From an uncultured Collinsella sp. (GTDB taxonomy: Bacteria > Actinomycetota > Coriobacteriia > Coriobacteriales > Coriobacteriaceae), in assembly GCA_900764025.1 (NCBI GenBank), contig CAAFMM010000026.1, positions 1 through 6,300 on the forward strand: a DNA stretch of 6,300 nucleotides. Reading direction: 5' to 3'. Under the pieces are notes generated by a model, which was not told the DNA's origin, did no database searches, and saw only the letters and a list, made by a program, of their open reading frames with translations. The translations under genes were made by a program, and so were the position numbers. Below are positions 1 to 6,300 of the stretch, in pieces; position 1 is the first letter of the stretch; every line of letters starts with the position of its first letter.

Positions 1-1
1 A

Positions 2-934
2 CGTATAGGCGCGATGGTTCCGGTGATGCTCATCATCTCGGTCGTCGTGTTTTTGATTATCTATCTCACACCGGGTGACCCGGCCTCTTCGATGCTCGGC
101 ATGGAGGCTTCGGCCGACCAGATCGAGCGCGTCAACGATAGCCTGGGACTCAACGAGCCGCTGCCGCAGCGCTACGTTGAGTGGATGGGCGGCGTGCTTA
201 CCGGCGACCTGGGCGATTCGTATTTTATGCGCCAGCCCGTCACGCAGGCGATCGCCGAGCACTTTGGCCCGACGCTATCGCTCGCGCTTCTGGCACAGTT
301 CATCGCGCTGTTGATTGCACTGCCCTGCGGCGTCGTCGCTGCCCTCAAGCATGGGTCGCGCACCGACGCGGTCTTGCGTGTCGTTGCTCTTTTGGGCGTG
401 GCGATACCCGGCTTTTTGATGGCGCTCATGCTGATGTGGCTGTTTGCCGTCACGTTGCGTGTGTTCCCGGTGGCCGGCTATGCGCCGCTATCGAAGGGCT
501 GGTTCAGCCATTTACGCTATCTTGCGTTGCCGGCCATATCGCTTGGATGCGTGCAGGCGGCCCTGCTCATGCGCATGACCCGTTCGAGCGTTATCGAGGC
601 CATGCAGCTTGACTGCGTCAAGACGGCGCGTGCCAAGGGCGTCTCCGAGTTTCGCGTGGTGCTGGCCCATGCCCTGCGCAACGCAGCGCTGCCGATTCTC
701 ACCTCGGTCGGCTATTCTTTTGGCGCCCTGATTACGGGCGCCGTGGTGACTGAGGCCATTTTTAACATCCCCGGTTTGGGCCAGCTGGTCACGAGTTCTA
801 TCGAGCGTCGCGATTATCCGGTGATTCAGGGCGTGCTGCTGGTCATCGCCTTGTTGAATTCGGTGATCAATCTGGCCGTCGACCTTGCCTACGGCGCTTT
901 TGACCCGCGCGCTCGCAAATGGGGCGATGCATGA
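2..934 (+). CDS. Peptide/nickel-type ABC importer permease, DppB/OppB-like (5' partial)
   Basis: This is an inner-membrane permease subunit of a binding-protein-dependent importer for peptides or related solutes. It would pair with the next gene to form the translocation pore. The reading frame is open to the window edge: four codons (R-I-G-A) precede the first ATG at base 14. Relatives begin with a short cytoplasmic R-rich stretch before the first membrane helix, so the true start lies upstream. Counting from the ATG at 14, there is a hydrophobic helix at about residues 3-19, followed by the family-typical LTPGDP at 18-23. Further helices lie at about 88-110, 119-148, 166-186, 226-248 and 270-292. 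The EAA coupling loop, which docks on the ATPases, spans about 195-228 (EAMQLDCVKTARAKGV, ending in a LP). The C-terminal FDPRAR is also typical of DppB. Its stop overlaps the next start by 4 bases (ATGA). The family is clear; the substrate cannot be read from the sequence. Confidence 0.95.
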   Translation, partial: RIGAMVPVMLIISVVVFLIIYLTPGDPASSMLGMEASADQIERVNDSLGLNEPLPQRYVEWMGGVLTGDLGDSYFMRQPVTQAIAEHFGPTLSLALLAQFIALLIALPCGVVAALKHGSRTDAVLRVVALLGVAIPGFLMALMLMWLFAVTLRVFPVAGYAPLSKGWFSHLRYLALPAISLGCVQAALLMRMTRSSVIEAMQLDCVKTARAKGVSEFRVVLAHALRNAALPILTSVGYSFGALITGAVVTEAIFNIPGLGQLVTSSIERRDYPVIQGVLLVIALLNSVINLAVDLAYGAFDPRARKWGDA

Positions 935-1761
935 TGGCAAACTTTAAGAAGGCTCTTGCCAACAAGGGGTTTGTGGTCGGCGGCTGCATTTTCCTGGCGA
1001 TTGCGCTGATCGCGCTCGTCGGTCCGCTGGTGTGGACGGTTGATCCCAATGCGCAGGAGATGACGTTGCGACTTTCGGCACCTTCGCCCGCGCATCCCTT
1101 TGGCTGCGATGACTTTGGCCGCGACCTGCTTGCCCGCGTCATCGCGGGCGCGCGCGTGTCGCTTGGCGTCGGCATTGCCGTCACGCTCGCGACGAGTGCG
1201 CTCGGCTTGGTGATCGGCGCCTATGCGTGCTACAACGAGAGGCTCGATCATATTCTCATGCGCATCTGCGACGGCCTTATGTCTATTCCGGGCGTGCTTT
1301 TGGCTATCGCACTCATGGCCATGATGGGCGCCTCGGTCTGGAACGTTATCATCGCGCTCGTCATTGTGTACACGCCGAGCATGGCACGCATCGTACGCTC
1401 GCGCGCGATGGTGGTTAAGGAGGAGCTCTTTGTGGAGGCCCTGCGCGTGCAGGGCGCCTCGACCGCGCGCATCGTGTGGCTGCATATCGTGCCCAATGTT
1501 ATGGCACCCTTCCTGGTGCAGGCGACCTTTGTCTTTGCCGAGGCCGTGCTCTCGGAGGCCGCCCTCTCGTTTCTGGGCCTGGGTATCAAGGCACCCGACG
1601 CCAGCTGGGGAAACATCCTACAGGCGGGCAAGAACGTGATGCGCAAAGCCTGGTGGATGATCTTCTTCCCGGCTATCGCCATCATCGCGAGCGTGCTTTC
1701 GCTGAACCTCGCCGGCGACGGCCTGCGCGACGCCCTCGACCCCAAGACCAAGGAGGACTAG
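931..1761 (+). CDS. Peptide/nickel-type ABC importer permease, DppC/OppC-like
   Basis: This is the second membrane permease of the importer, 276 residues and complete. I place the start at the ATG at 931, which overlaps the upstream stop as ATGA and has a G-rich ribosome site at about 921-924. An in-frame ATG at 919 would add four residues and has no better site. Helix 1 is at about residues 13-35. It is followed by the DppC hallmark HPFGCDDFGRDLLARVI (56-71) and GARVSL (73-78), in which Cys replaces the usual Thr after HPFG. Further helices lie at about 79-100, 117-134, 137-150, 190-214 and 243-262. The EAA loop starts at about 169 (EALRVQGAS) and ends at the VPN near 187-189, the contact site for the ATPases. 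The end DGLRDALDP is a standard family C-terminus. A ribosome site for the following ATPase lies inside the last codons of this gene. Confidence 0.95.
   Translation: MMANFKKALANKGFVVGGCIFLAIALIALVGPLVWTVDPNAQEMTLRLSAPSPAHPFGCDDFGRDLLARVIAGARVSLGVGIAVTLATSALGLVIGAYACYNERLDHILMRICDGLMSIPGVLLAIALMAMMGASVWNVIIALVIVYTPSMARIVRSRAMVVKEELFVEALRVQGASTARIVWLHIVPNVMAPFLVQATFVFAEAVLSEAALSFLGLGIKAPDASWGNILQAGKNVMRKAWWMIFFPAIAIIASVLSLNLAGDGLRDALDPKTKED
1751..1756 (+). promoter_or_regulatory. Ribosome binding site of the DppD-like ATPase
   Basis: AGGAGG lies inside the last codons of the permease gene, 8 bases before the ATG at 1765. It is an almost ideal Shine-Dalgarno sequence and fixes that start. Its position inside the upstream coding region supports translational coupling. 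Confidence 0.8.
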
Positions 1762-1764
1762 CCC

Positions 1765-2760
1765 ATGGCTCAGCATCTTTTGGACGTGCGCGACCTCTGT
1801 ATCTCGTTTGTGGGCCGCGATGGCAACGCGCTGGAAGCCGTCAACAAACTCAACCTACATATCGACGCCGGCGAGATCGTTGGTGTTGTCGGCGAGTCCG
1901 GCTGCGGTAAGTCGGTGTTTGCCCAGAGTGTCATGCGCCTATTGGAGCATGAACAGAAGATGGCCTATACCGGTCAGATTCTCTTTGACGGGGAGGACCT
2001 GCTCGCGCGCCCGCTCAAGCGCATGCGCGAGGTGCGCGGCTGCGATATCGCCATGATCTTCCAGGACCCGTTGTCCTCACTCAACCCCGTCATGACGGTG
2101 GGCGCGCAGGTTATCGAGGCGGTGCGGGCCCACCGTAAGGTGAGCCGACGCGAAGCCCGCAACGAGGCTCTATCGCTGTTGGAGCGTGTGGAAATTCGAG
2201 ATGCCGCGGCTCGCTTCGACATGTATCCGGGCGATTTTAGCGGCGGTATGCGCCAGCGCGTGATGATTGCCATGGCGCTCGCCGGACACCCGCGCCTGCT
2301 TATCGCCGATGAGCCCACCACGGCACTCGACACGACGACTCAAAAACAGATTTTGGACCTTCTGCGCGACCTCAACAGTTCCGAGGGCATGGCGGTGCTT
2401 TTTATCAGCCATGATTTGGGTGTCGTCACGAGCATCTGCTCGCGCGTGCACGTCATGTATCTGGGCCAAATCGTAGAAGAGATCGACGCCTGCGGCCTTA
2501 TGGAGCGCCCGAGCCACCCGTATGCCCAGGGGCTCATCGCGAGCATTCCGCCGCTCGAAGGCGAGCGAGTTGACACGCTGGCGGATATTCCGGGCACAGT
2601 GCCGCCGCTTACGGCAATACCCTGTGGATGTCGCTTTGCGCCCCGTTGTGCCCGGGCGGACGAGCGTTGCCGCGCGCAGGAGCCTCCGCTGTTTGCCGTG
2701 AATGTGTGCGACCAGTCTAAATGCTGGCTTGTCGAGAAAGGGGAGTGCCATGGCTGTTGA
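1765..2760 (+). CDS. Peptide ABC importer ATP-binding protein, DppD/OppD-like, with Cys-rich tail
   Basis: This is a cytoplasmic ATPase subunit of 331 residues, the usual length for DppD/OppD. It would hydrolyse ATP as a heterodimer with the next gene product. Visible motifs are Walker A GESGCGKS (43-50), Q-loop Gln100 in IFQDPLSSLNP, signature FSGGMRQR (158-165), Walker B LLIADEP with Asp182/Glu183, and the H-loop His216 (ISHD). After residue about 262 comes the oligopeptide/dipeptide C-terminal extension (IPGTVPPL, CRFAPRC). Its cysteines C289, C295, C302 and C320 fit the four-cysteine pattern reported to hold a [4Fe-4S] cluster in some DppD proteins. That a cluster forms here is inference. 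Four more cysteines (C287, C315, C328, C331) make the tail unusually cysteine-rich. The last 11 bases overlap the start of the next gene. Confidence 0.95.
   Translation: MAQHLLDVRDLCISFVGRDGNALEAVNKLNLHIDAGEIVGVVGESGCGKSVFAQSVMRLLEHEQKMAYTGQILFDGEDLLARPLKRMREVRGCDIAMIFQDPLSSLNPVMTVGAQVIEAVRAHRKVSRREARNEALSLLERVEIRDAAARFDMYPGDFSGGMRQRVMIAMALAGHPRLLIADEPTTALDTTTQKQILDLLRDLNSSEGMAVLFISHDLGVVTSICSRVHVMYLGQIVEEIDACGLMERPSHPYAQGLIASIPPLEGERVDTLADIPGTVPPLTAIPCGCRFAPRCARADERCRAQEPPLFAVNVCDQSKCWLVEKGECHGC
2738..2745 (+). promoter_or_regulatory. Ribosome binding site deciding the DppF-like start
   Basis: AAGGGGAG ends 4 bases before the ATG at 2750. The same frame is open back to an ATG at 2702, but that start has no comparable site and would add 16 residues unlike the family N-terminus. 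The ribosome site therefore selects 2750. Confidence 0.7.
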
Positions 2761-3535
2761 TAGCGAAGCCCTGCTTAGGGTCTCACATCTGACTAAAGCG
2801 TATCCCATGCCGGGCTCAGGTTTTAAGCGTCAGGCCTTTACCGCCGTGGACGATCTGTCGTTTGAGATCGCGCCGGGCGAGGTCTATGGCCTAGTTGGCG
2901 AATCCGGATCGGGCAAGTCGACGACTGGACGCTTGATCTGTGGTCTCGAGCGTGCGGATTCCGGCTCGATTGTCTATCGCGGGCACGACCTCGCCACAAT
3001 GTCGGAGCGCGAACGCAAGCCGTTTCGCCGCGAGATCCAGCTGGTATTCCAGGATAGCTCTACGGCTTTTGACCCGCGCAACCGTGTCGGCCGCATTTTG
3101 GAGGAGCCACTGATTATCGCTGGCGTGCGCGATGCGGATGAACGCCATGGGCGCGCGCTCTCGGCCCTGGCCTCGGTCGGTCTTCTGGCAGAGCATTATG
3201 ACCGCTATCCGCATGATCTTTCGGGGGGACAGCGTCAGCGACTCAATCTGGCACGGGCGCTTATTTGCGAGCCGCGCCTTGTGGTATGCGACGAGCCGGT
3301 CTCGGCACTTGACGTGTCCGTTCAGGCCCAAGTGCTCAACTTGCTTCGCGACCTGCAGCGCACGACGGGCGTGGCGCTGCTGTTTATCACGCATGATATG
3401 CGTGTGGTTCGGCATATGTCCGACCGGATTGGCGTGCTCTACCACGGTCGTCTTGTCGAGGAAGGCGCGGCCGAGGATGTGATCGCGCACCCGAGCGATC
3501 CGTATACGCAGGAGCTTATCGACGCCATTCCCTAG
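2750..3535 (+). CDS. Peptide/nickel-type ABC importer ATP-binding protein, DppF/OppF-like, short form
   Basis: This is the second ATPase of the importer, 261 residues. Motifs in order are Walker [10 protein letters not shown] (50-58), Q-loop Gln101 ([12 protein letters not shown]), signature LSGGQRQR (157-164), Walker B LVVCDEP with Asp181/Glu182, and H-loop His215 (ITHD). The N-terminus ([12 protein letters not shown], then [11 protein letters not shown]) matches the family. The protein stops cleanly at [11 protein letters not shown]. It therefore lacks the roughly 50-70 residue C-terminal extension, with its Fe-S cysteines, that many OppF/DppF proteins carry and that the neighbouring ATPase keeps. 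The nucleotide-binding domain itself is complete, as in the shorter NikE-type subunits, so I read it as a functional short form and not a broken gene. It is the last gene of the transporter unit. Confidence 0.94.
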   Translation: MAVDSEALLRVSHLTKAYPMPGSGFKRQAFTAVDDLSFEIAPGEVYGLVGESGSGKSTTGRLICGLERADSGSIVYRGHDLATMSERERKPFRREIQLVFQDSSTAFDPRNRVGRILEEPLIIAGVRDADERHGRALSALASVGLLAEHYDRYPHDLSGGQRQRLNLARALICEPRLVVCDEPVSALDVSVQAQVLNLLRDLQRTTGVALLFITHDMRVVRHMSDRIGVLYHGRLVEEGAAEDVIAHPSDPYTQELIDAIP

Positions 3536-3598
3536 AGGATGCTTCCTTTTGGGTATGGCGTGGATTCGTTGTTTAATTGTCGGTATATCGGTGCAAGA

Positions 3599-3604
3599 GA
3601 GGGG
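3599..3604 (+). promoter_or_regulatory. Ribosome binding site deciding the YjiM/DCCP start
   Basis: GAGGGG lies 7 bases before the ATG at 3612. The frame is open upstream to a TTG at 3549 and an ATG at 3555, but those give an extra N-terminus unlike the family and lack a good ribosome site. The 76 bases between the transporter stop and 3612 otherwise hold no gene, no strong terminator and no convincing promoter. Confidence 0.7.
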
Positions 3605-3611
3605 AACTACT

Positions 3612-4775
3612 ATGGCCGATATCGAGGAACAGCCGTTGCCGCGCACGTTTGAGGAGTTCAACGAGCAGCGCAAGGCGGCGTTTATTCGCGTTAAGGATTA
3701 TAAGCAGGCCGGTAATCGCCTGGTCGGCTTTTTGTGCAGCTACACGCCGCTCGAGATTATCGATGCCGCGGGCGCTGCAAGTGTGGCCTTGTGCGGCACA
3801 TCCGACGAGGTGATTCCCGAGGCCGAGAAGGTGCTGCCGGCAAACCTCTGCCCGCTCATCAAATCGACGTACGGTTTTGCCTACTCGCAAAAGTGCCCGT
3901 TTACGTACTTTAGCGACATGATCATCGGCGAGACCACCTGCGACGGCAAGAAGAAGATGTACGAGCTGCTCAACGAGCTCAAGCGCACACACATTCTGCA
4001 TCTTCCGCAGGGTCGCGATCGCGCCTACGAGCGCGAGGGCTGGTACGAGGAGTGTCGCCTGCTCAAGGAGGAGCTCGAGGGCTTCTACGGCATCACGATT
4101 ACCGACGATGACCTGCGCGCTGCCGTCCGTCGTCGCAACCGCTTGCGTGCGGCCCAGCTCGACATGTTTGCGCTGCAGGCCAATCAGCCGGCGGCTATGA
4201 GCGGCGTCGACCTGATGAGCACCATGTTTGCCGGTACGTTCAGCTTTGATATCGAGGCCTATACACAGCAGCTGGAGCAAAAGGTCGCCAAGCTGCGCGA
4301 GGCCTACGACGCGGGCGAACGCCCGGTCGCGGCGGATGCCAAGCGCATTCTGATCACCGGCTGCCCGGTGGGTGGCGTGATCAATAAGATCGGTCGCACC
4401 ATCGAGTCCAACGGCGGTGTGGTCGTGTGCATGGACGACTGCTCGGGCGAGCGCACGGCGGCCATGATGATCGATCCGGAGGCTCCCGACATCCTGCGCG
4501 CCATCGCCGACCGCTACCTGGATATCAACTGCTCGGTCATGACGCCCAACGACGGTCGTATGGAAAACACGCTGGCCATGTGCGAGAAGTATCATGTCGA
4601 TGGCGTAGTGGAGAGCGTGCTCCAGGCGTGCCACACCTTCAACGTTGAGAGTGCGCGCATGCAGGAGGTCGTCGAGGGTGCGGATATTCCGTACATGAAG
4701 ATCGAGACCGACTACAGCAACGGCGACATGGGCCAGATCGAGACCCGCATCGCCGCCTTCATCGAAACCCTCTAG
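3612..4775 (+). CDS. yjiM: Double-cubane-cluster-type anaerobic reductase (YjiM/DCCP-like, 2-hydroxyacyl-CoA dehydratase superfamily)
   Basis: This 387-residue cytoplasmic Fe-S protein belongs to the HgdB/FldB/BcrC superfamily. From memory it aligns along nearly its whole length with E. coli YjiM (about 383 residues). Shared blocks include [19 protein letters not shown] (71-89), [19 protein letters not shown] (100-118), ITGCPVGG (248-255), SPND-like TPNDGRM (311-317), LQACHT (338-342), IETDYS (364-369) and the terminal RIAAFIE. Nine cysteines (42, 61, 80, 95, 110, 251, 277, 307, 340) sit in blocks shared with YjiM and are candidate cluster ligands. In characterised DCCPs such blocks hold an [8Fe-9S] double cubane that reduces small molecules such as acetylene in vitro after ATP-driven electron delivery; the physiological substrate is unknown. 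A true 2-hydroxyacyl-CoA dehydratase would normally need a second subunit and a nearby CoA-transferase, and neither is here. The partner activator follows at 4931. A dehydratase role remains the alternative. Confidence 0.9.
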   Translation: MADIEEQPLPRTFEEFNEQRKAAFIRVKDYKQAGNRLVGFLCSYTPLEIIDAAGAASVALCGTSDEVIPEAEKVLPANLCPLIKSTYGFAYSQKCPFTYFSDMIIGETTCDGKKKMYELLNELKRTHILHLPQGRDRAYEREGWYEECRLLKEELEGFYGITITDDDLRAAVRRRNRLRAAQLDMFALQANQPAAMSGVDLMSTMFAGTFSFDIEAYTQQLEQKVAKLREAYDAGERPVAADAKRILITGCPVGGVINKIGRTIESNGGVVVCMDDCSGERTAAMMIDPEAPDILRAIADRYLDINCSVMTPNDGRMENTLAMCEKYHVDGVVESVLQACHTFNVESARMQEVVEGADIPYMKIETDYSNGDMGQIETRIAAFIETL

Positions 4776-4779
4776 CTTC

Positions 4780-4868
4780 CTCAGGCACCGGATCTTGCCC
4801 CTCAAACCGTCGCTTGCGTACCCAAAGTACGCTGCGCTCCTCTTTCGGGGCAATCTCCGGCACCTGAG
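4780..4868. repeat. 89-base imperfect palindrome between the reductase and activator genes
   Basis: Arms 4780-4801 and 4847-4868 are inverted repeats with 18 of 22 Watson-Crick pairs. Nested inside, sharing the same centre at base 4824, is a perfect 6-bp stem GCGTAC/GTACGC (4816-4821 with 4827-4832) around the 5-base loop CCAAA. Short AAA/TTT and CGC/GCG matches lie between the two stems, with internal loops. In RNA read from the minus strand, two of the four arm mismatches become G-U wobbles and the other two become tandem G-A pairs, so that strand folds better. No T-tract follows on either strand, so it is not a standard intrinsic terminator. It may be a REP-like repeated element, a processing or stability hairpin, or an unknown RNA. 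The element starts 5 bases after the reductase stop codon. Confidence 0.75.
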
Positions 4869-4882
4869 AAACCTAGAGCTAA

Positions 4883-4898
4883 GGCGCCTGAACGCGCC
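4883..4898 (+). other. Small GC-rich stem-loop upstream of the activator gene
   Basis: GGCGC (4883-4887) and GCGCC (4894-4898) form a perfect 5-bp stem with a 6-base loop, 22 bases before the activator ribosome site. It has no following T-run. In this GC-rich background such a small hairpin could arise by chance. The rest of 4869-4919 shows no gene and no recognisable promoter. Confidence 0.3.
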
Positions 4899-4930
4899 GC
4901 TGTCTTTGATGTTTAGATTGGGAGAGAGCC

Positions 4931-5695
4931 ATGATAGGGATCGGGATCGATATCGGGTCTACGGCGGCTAAGGCTGCTGTGGTCGACGGGGAGGGTTCGG
5001 TGGCGTGGACGTGCGTGCAGCCAACCGGGTTCTCCTCGGTCGATGCTTCCGAGCGGCTGCGCAAGGCACTGGCAGCGGCGGGTTATGACGCGACGGCCGA
5101 AGATACTCGCGTGGTCGCGACTGGCTACGGCCGTGTCGCCGTGCCCTATGCGCACAAGGTCGTGACCGAGATCACCTGCCACGGCACCGGTGCCGTGCGC
5201 CTGTTTGGCGATCACGGCACGGTGATCGACGTGGGCGGTCAGGACACCAAGGTCATCCAACTCAAGGGCGGTCGCGTGGCCAAGTTTGCCATGAACGACA
5301 AGTGCGCCGCCGGCACGGGGCGCTTTTTGGAGATCATGGCCGACCGCCTTGGCATTTCCCAGCAGCAGATGGCCGACCTGGCGCGTTCCGGCGAGCCCAC
5401 CAAGATTTCCAGCATGTGCACGGTGTTTGCCGAAAGCGAGGTCATCAGCCTGATCGGTCGCGGTGAGCCGCGCGAGAACATTGCGCGTGGCGTGATCGAC
5501 AGCGTGGTCTCGCGCGTGGCGACCATGGCCGGGCAGGCCGCGGGCGCCCCGTACTACCTGACCGGCGGCCTGTGCGAGAACGCCTTCGTGGTGGAGCGGT
5601 TGGGCGAGCTGCTGGGGTCGCCGGTGACCACCTCGCCCCAGGCTCGCTTTGCCGGTGCCATCGGCGCGGCTGTCCGCGCCGCCGCTTTGGCCTAG
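4931..5695 (+). CDS. yjiL: ATP-dependent activator of the double-cubane reductase (YjiL/HgdC-like, BadF/BcrA ATPase family)
   Basis: This 254-residue protein is a member of the ASKHA-fold activator family (HgdC, FldI, YjiL, DCCP reductase). As a homodimer with one bridging [4Fe-4S] cluster, such proteins use ATP binding and hydrolysis to push single low-potential electrons into the partner Fe-S protein. Motifs: phosphate-1 loop GIDIGSTAAK (5-14), VIDVGGQDTK (98-107), the hallmark MNDKCAAGTGRFLE (121-134) with Cys125, SSMCTVFAESE (160-170) with Cys163, and adenosine-site glycines in LTGGL (210-214). Cys125 and Cys163 match the two cluster-ligand cysteines per monomer of HgdC. The length equals YjiL (about 255), so no domain is missing. 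The ATG at 4931 has the ribosome site GGGAGAG at 4920-4926. The glycosyltransferase gene starts 14 bases after its stop. Its partner is inferred to be the product of the gene at 3612. Confidence 0.93.
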   Translation: MIGIGIDIGSTAAKAAVVDGEGSVAWTCVQPTGFSSVDASERLRKALAAAGYDATAEDTRVVATGYGRVAVPYAHKVVTEITCHGTGAVRLFGDHGTVIDVGGQDTKVIQLKGGRVAKFAMNDKCAAGTGRFLEIMADRLGISQQQMADLARSGEPTKISSMCTVFAESEVISLIGRGEPRENIARGVIDSVVSRVATMAGQAAGAPYYLTGGLCENAFVVERLGELLGSPVTTSPQARFAGAIGAAVRAAALA

Positions 5696-5709
5696 GGGTG
5701 TACCGCGAC

Positions 5710-6300
5710 ATGCGCATCCTCAATATCACGGCACAAAAACCAGATAGCACCGGCAGCGGCACCTACCTTGCCGCGCTTGTGCGCGAGCAGATCGAGACAG
5801 GGCATCGCGCCGCCGTGCTTTGCGGCGCGGCACCGGGTGATACCCAAGGCGAGCTGGACCGGCGTGCTGCTGTGTTTGCCGTGCCGTTCGAGTCGCCCGA
5901 GCTGCCGTTTCCCATCTGCGGCATGTCCGATGTCATGCCCTATCCCTCTACACGCTATCGTGACCTGACGCCTTCGATGCTCAAGGCATTTGAGCGGGCA
6001 TTTGCTGCTGCAATCGATCGGGCGGTGGCTGAGTTTAGGCCCGATCTGGTGCTCTGCCATCACCTGTATCTGGTGACCGCATTGGCGCGCGAGTGCGTCC
6101 GGGGCGTGCCAGTTGTTGCCGTGTGCCATTCGACCGACTTGCGCCAGCTGCGTTCGCATGCGCTCGAACGCGATCGCATCGTAAGTGCGGTTCGTCGGCT
6201 CGATGCCGTCTTTGCGCTCCATGCTGAGCAGGCTGAGCAGATTGGCCTGGTGTGCGGCGTCGATGCCGATCGCATCCACGTGATTGGGACGGGCTACGAC
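5710..6300 (+). CDS. GT-B fold glycosyltransferase, GT4-like N-terminal half (3' partial)
   Basis: An open frame of 197 codons runs from the ATG at 5710 to the window edge without a stop. The start has a ribosome site AGGGGTG at 5694-5700 that overlaps the stop of the activator. The N-terminus MRILNITAQKPDSTGSGTYL has the first beta strand and glycine-rich loop (TGSGTYL, 14-20) of GT4-type enzymes. FRPDLVLCHHLY (109-120), VPVVAVCHSTDLR (133-145) and VIGTGYD (191-197) follow the order expected of the acceptor-binding Rossmann domain, the last normally leading into the nucleotide-sugar-binding domain. That second domain, with its catalytic Glu motif, lies beyond the window, so donor and product cannot be judged. 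There is no signal peptide, so it acts in the cytosol or at the inner membrane face. The family assignment is moderate; a GT-B fold non-glycosyl enzyme cannot be excluded. Confidence 0.8.
   Translation, partial: MRILNITAQKPDSTGSGTYLAALVREQIETGHRAAVLCGAAPGDTQGELDRRAAVFAVPFESPELPFPICGMSDVMPYPSTRYRDLTPSMLKAFERAFAAAIDRAVAEFRPDLVLCHHLYLVTALARECVRGVPVVAVCHSTDLRQLRSHALERDRIVSAVRRLDAVFALHAEQAEQIGLVCGVDADRIHVIGTGYD

Noticed and set aside
919..930. Alternative upstream ATG for the DppC-like permease
   Set aside because: The ATG at 931 gives the classic ATGA overlap and sits at a better distance from the G-rich site; the four extra residues are not typical.
3534..3550. Possible intrinsic terminator after the DppF-like gene (AGGA/TCCT hairpin then TTT)
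   Set aside because: The stem has only four firm pairs plus a wobble, and the T-run is part of the stem itself. It is too weak to call.
3561..3589. Possible sigma-70 promoter (TGGATT, 17 bases, TATATC) before the reductase gene
   Set aside because: The -35 box matches only 3 of 6 positions, and transcription would start almost on the ribosome site. It is not better than chance.
3573..4853. A 426-codon open frame on the minus strand covering the whole reductase gene
   Set aside because: It is a shadow of the + strand gene caused by G/C-rich third positions. Its translation is low in recognisable motifs, while the + strand protein matches YjiM throughout.
4901..4926. TAGATT at 4914-4919 as a -10 box for the activator gene
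   Set aside because: It abuts the ribosome site, so transcription would start at or after it, and no -35 box is visible at the right distance.
5692..6279. A 195-codon minus-strand open frame opposite the glycosyltransferase
   Set aside because: The + strand frame has a ribosome site, a family-like N-terminus and GT-B motifs. The minus frame has none and includes improbable His/Arg-rich stretches.
1..6300. CRISPR array, tRNA, rRNA, insertion sequence or phage genes
   Set aside because: No regularly spaced repeats, no cloverleaf candidates, no transposase or integrase motifs were seen; nearly all bases are accounted for by the seven genes and the 4776-4930 gap.

Overview
The window reads as chromosomal DNA from a high-GC, strictly anaerobic bacterium. 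All genes lie on the + strand, are tightly packed, have good Shine-Dalgarno sites and favour G/C at third codon positions. My best guess is a gut actinobacterium of the Coriobacteriia, perhaps Collinsella-like. This rests on gene content and composition only, not on a marker gene. The anaerobic lifestyle is better supported: an oxygen-sensitive double-cubane-type Fe-S reductase with its ATP-driven activator is present, and the peptide-transporter ATPase carries a cysteine-rich tail.

Bases 1-3535 hold four genes of a peptide/nickel-type (Dpp/Opp/Nik) ABC importer in the order permease B (5' end outside the window), permease C, ATPase D, ATPase F. Junctions are a 4-base ATGA overlap, a 3-base gap and an 11-base overlap, so this is one translationally coupled unit. 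No substrate-binding protein gene is in view; it probably lies upstream.

Bases 3612-5695 hold a two-gene redox module. The first gene is a single-subunit BcrC/BadD/HgdB-superfamily protein that closely resembles E. coli YjiM and the double-cubane cluster proteins (DCCP). The second is its HgdC/YjiL-type ATP-dependent activator. No CoA-transferase and no second dehydratase subunit accompany them, which argues against an ordinary 2-hydroxyacyl-CoA dehydratase. The two genes are separated by 155 bases containing an 89-base imperfect palindrome centred on base 4824.

Bases 5710-6300 hold the start of a GT-B fold (GT4-like) glycosyltransferase that runs off the window, 14 bases after the activator stop. 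It is probably co-transcribed with the activator.

The likely division of labour is uptake of a peptide-like or metal-chelate solute by the ABC system, an ATP-gated low-potential reduction by the DCCP/activator pair on an unknown substrate, and a sugar transfer by the last gene. No functional link between the three blocks is proven by the sequence. The main points of interest are the orphan DCCP pair, the palindrome between its two genes, and the glycosyltransferase next to the activator.
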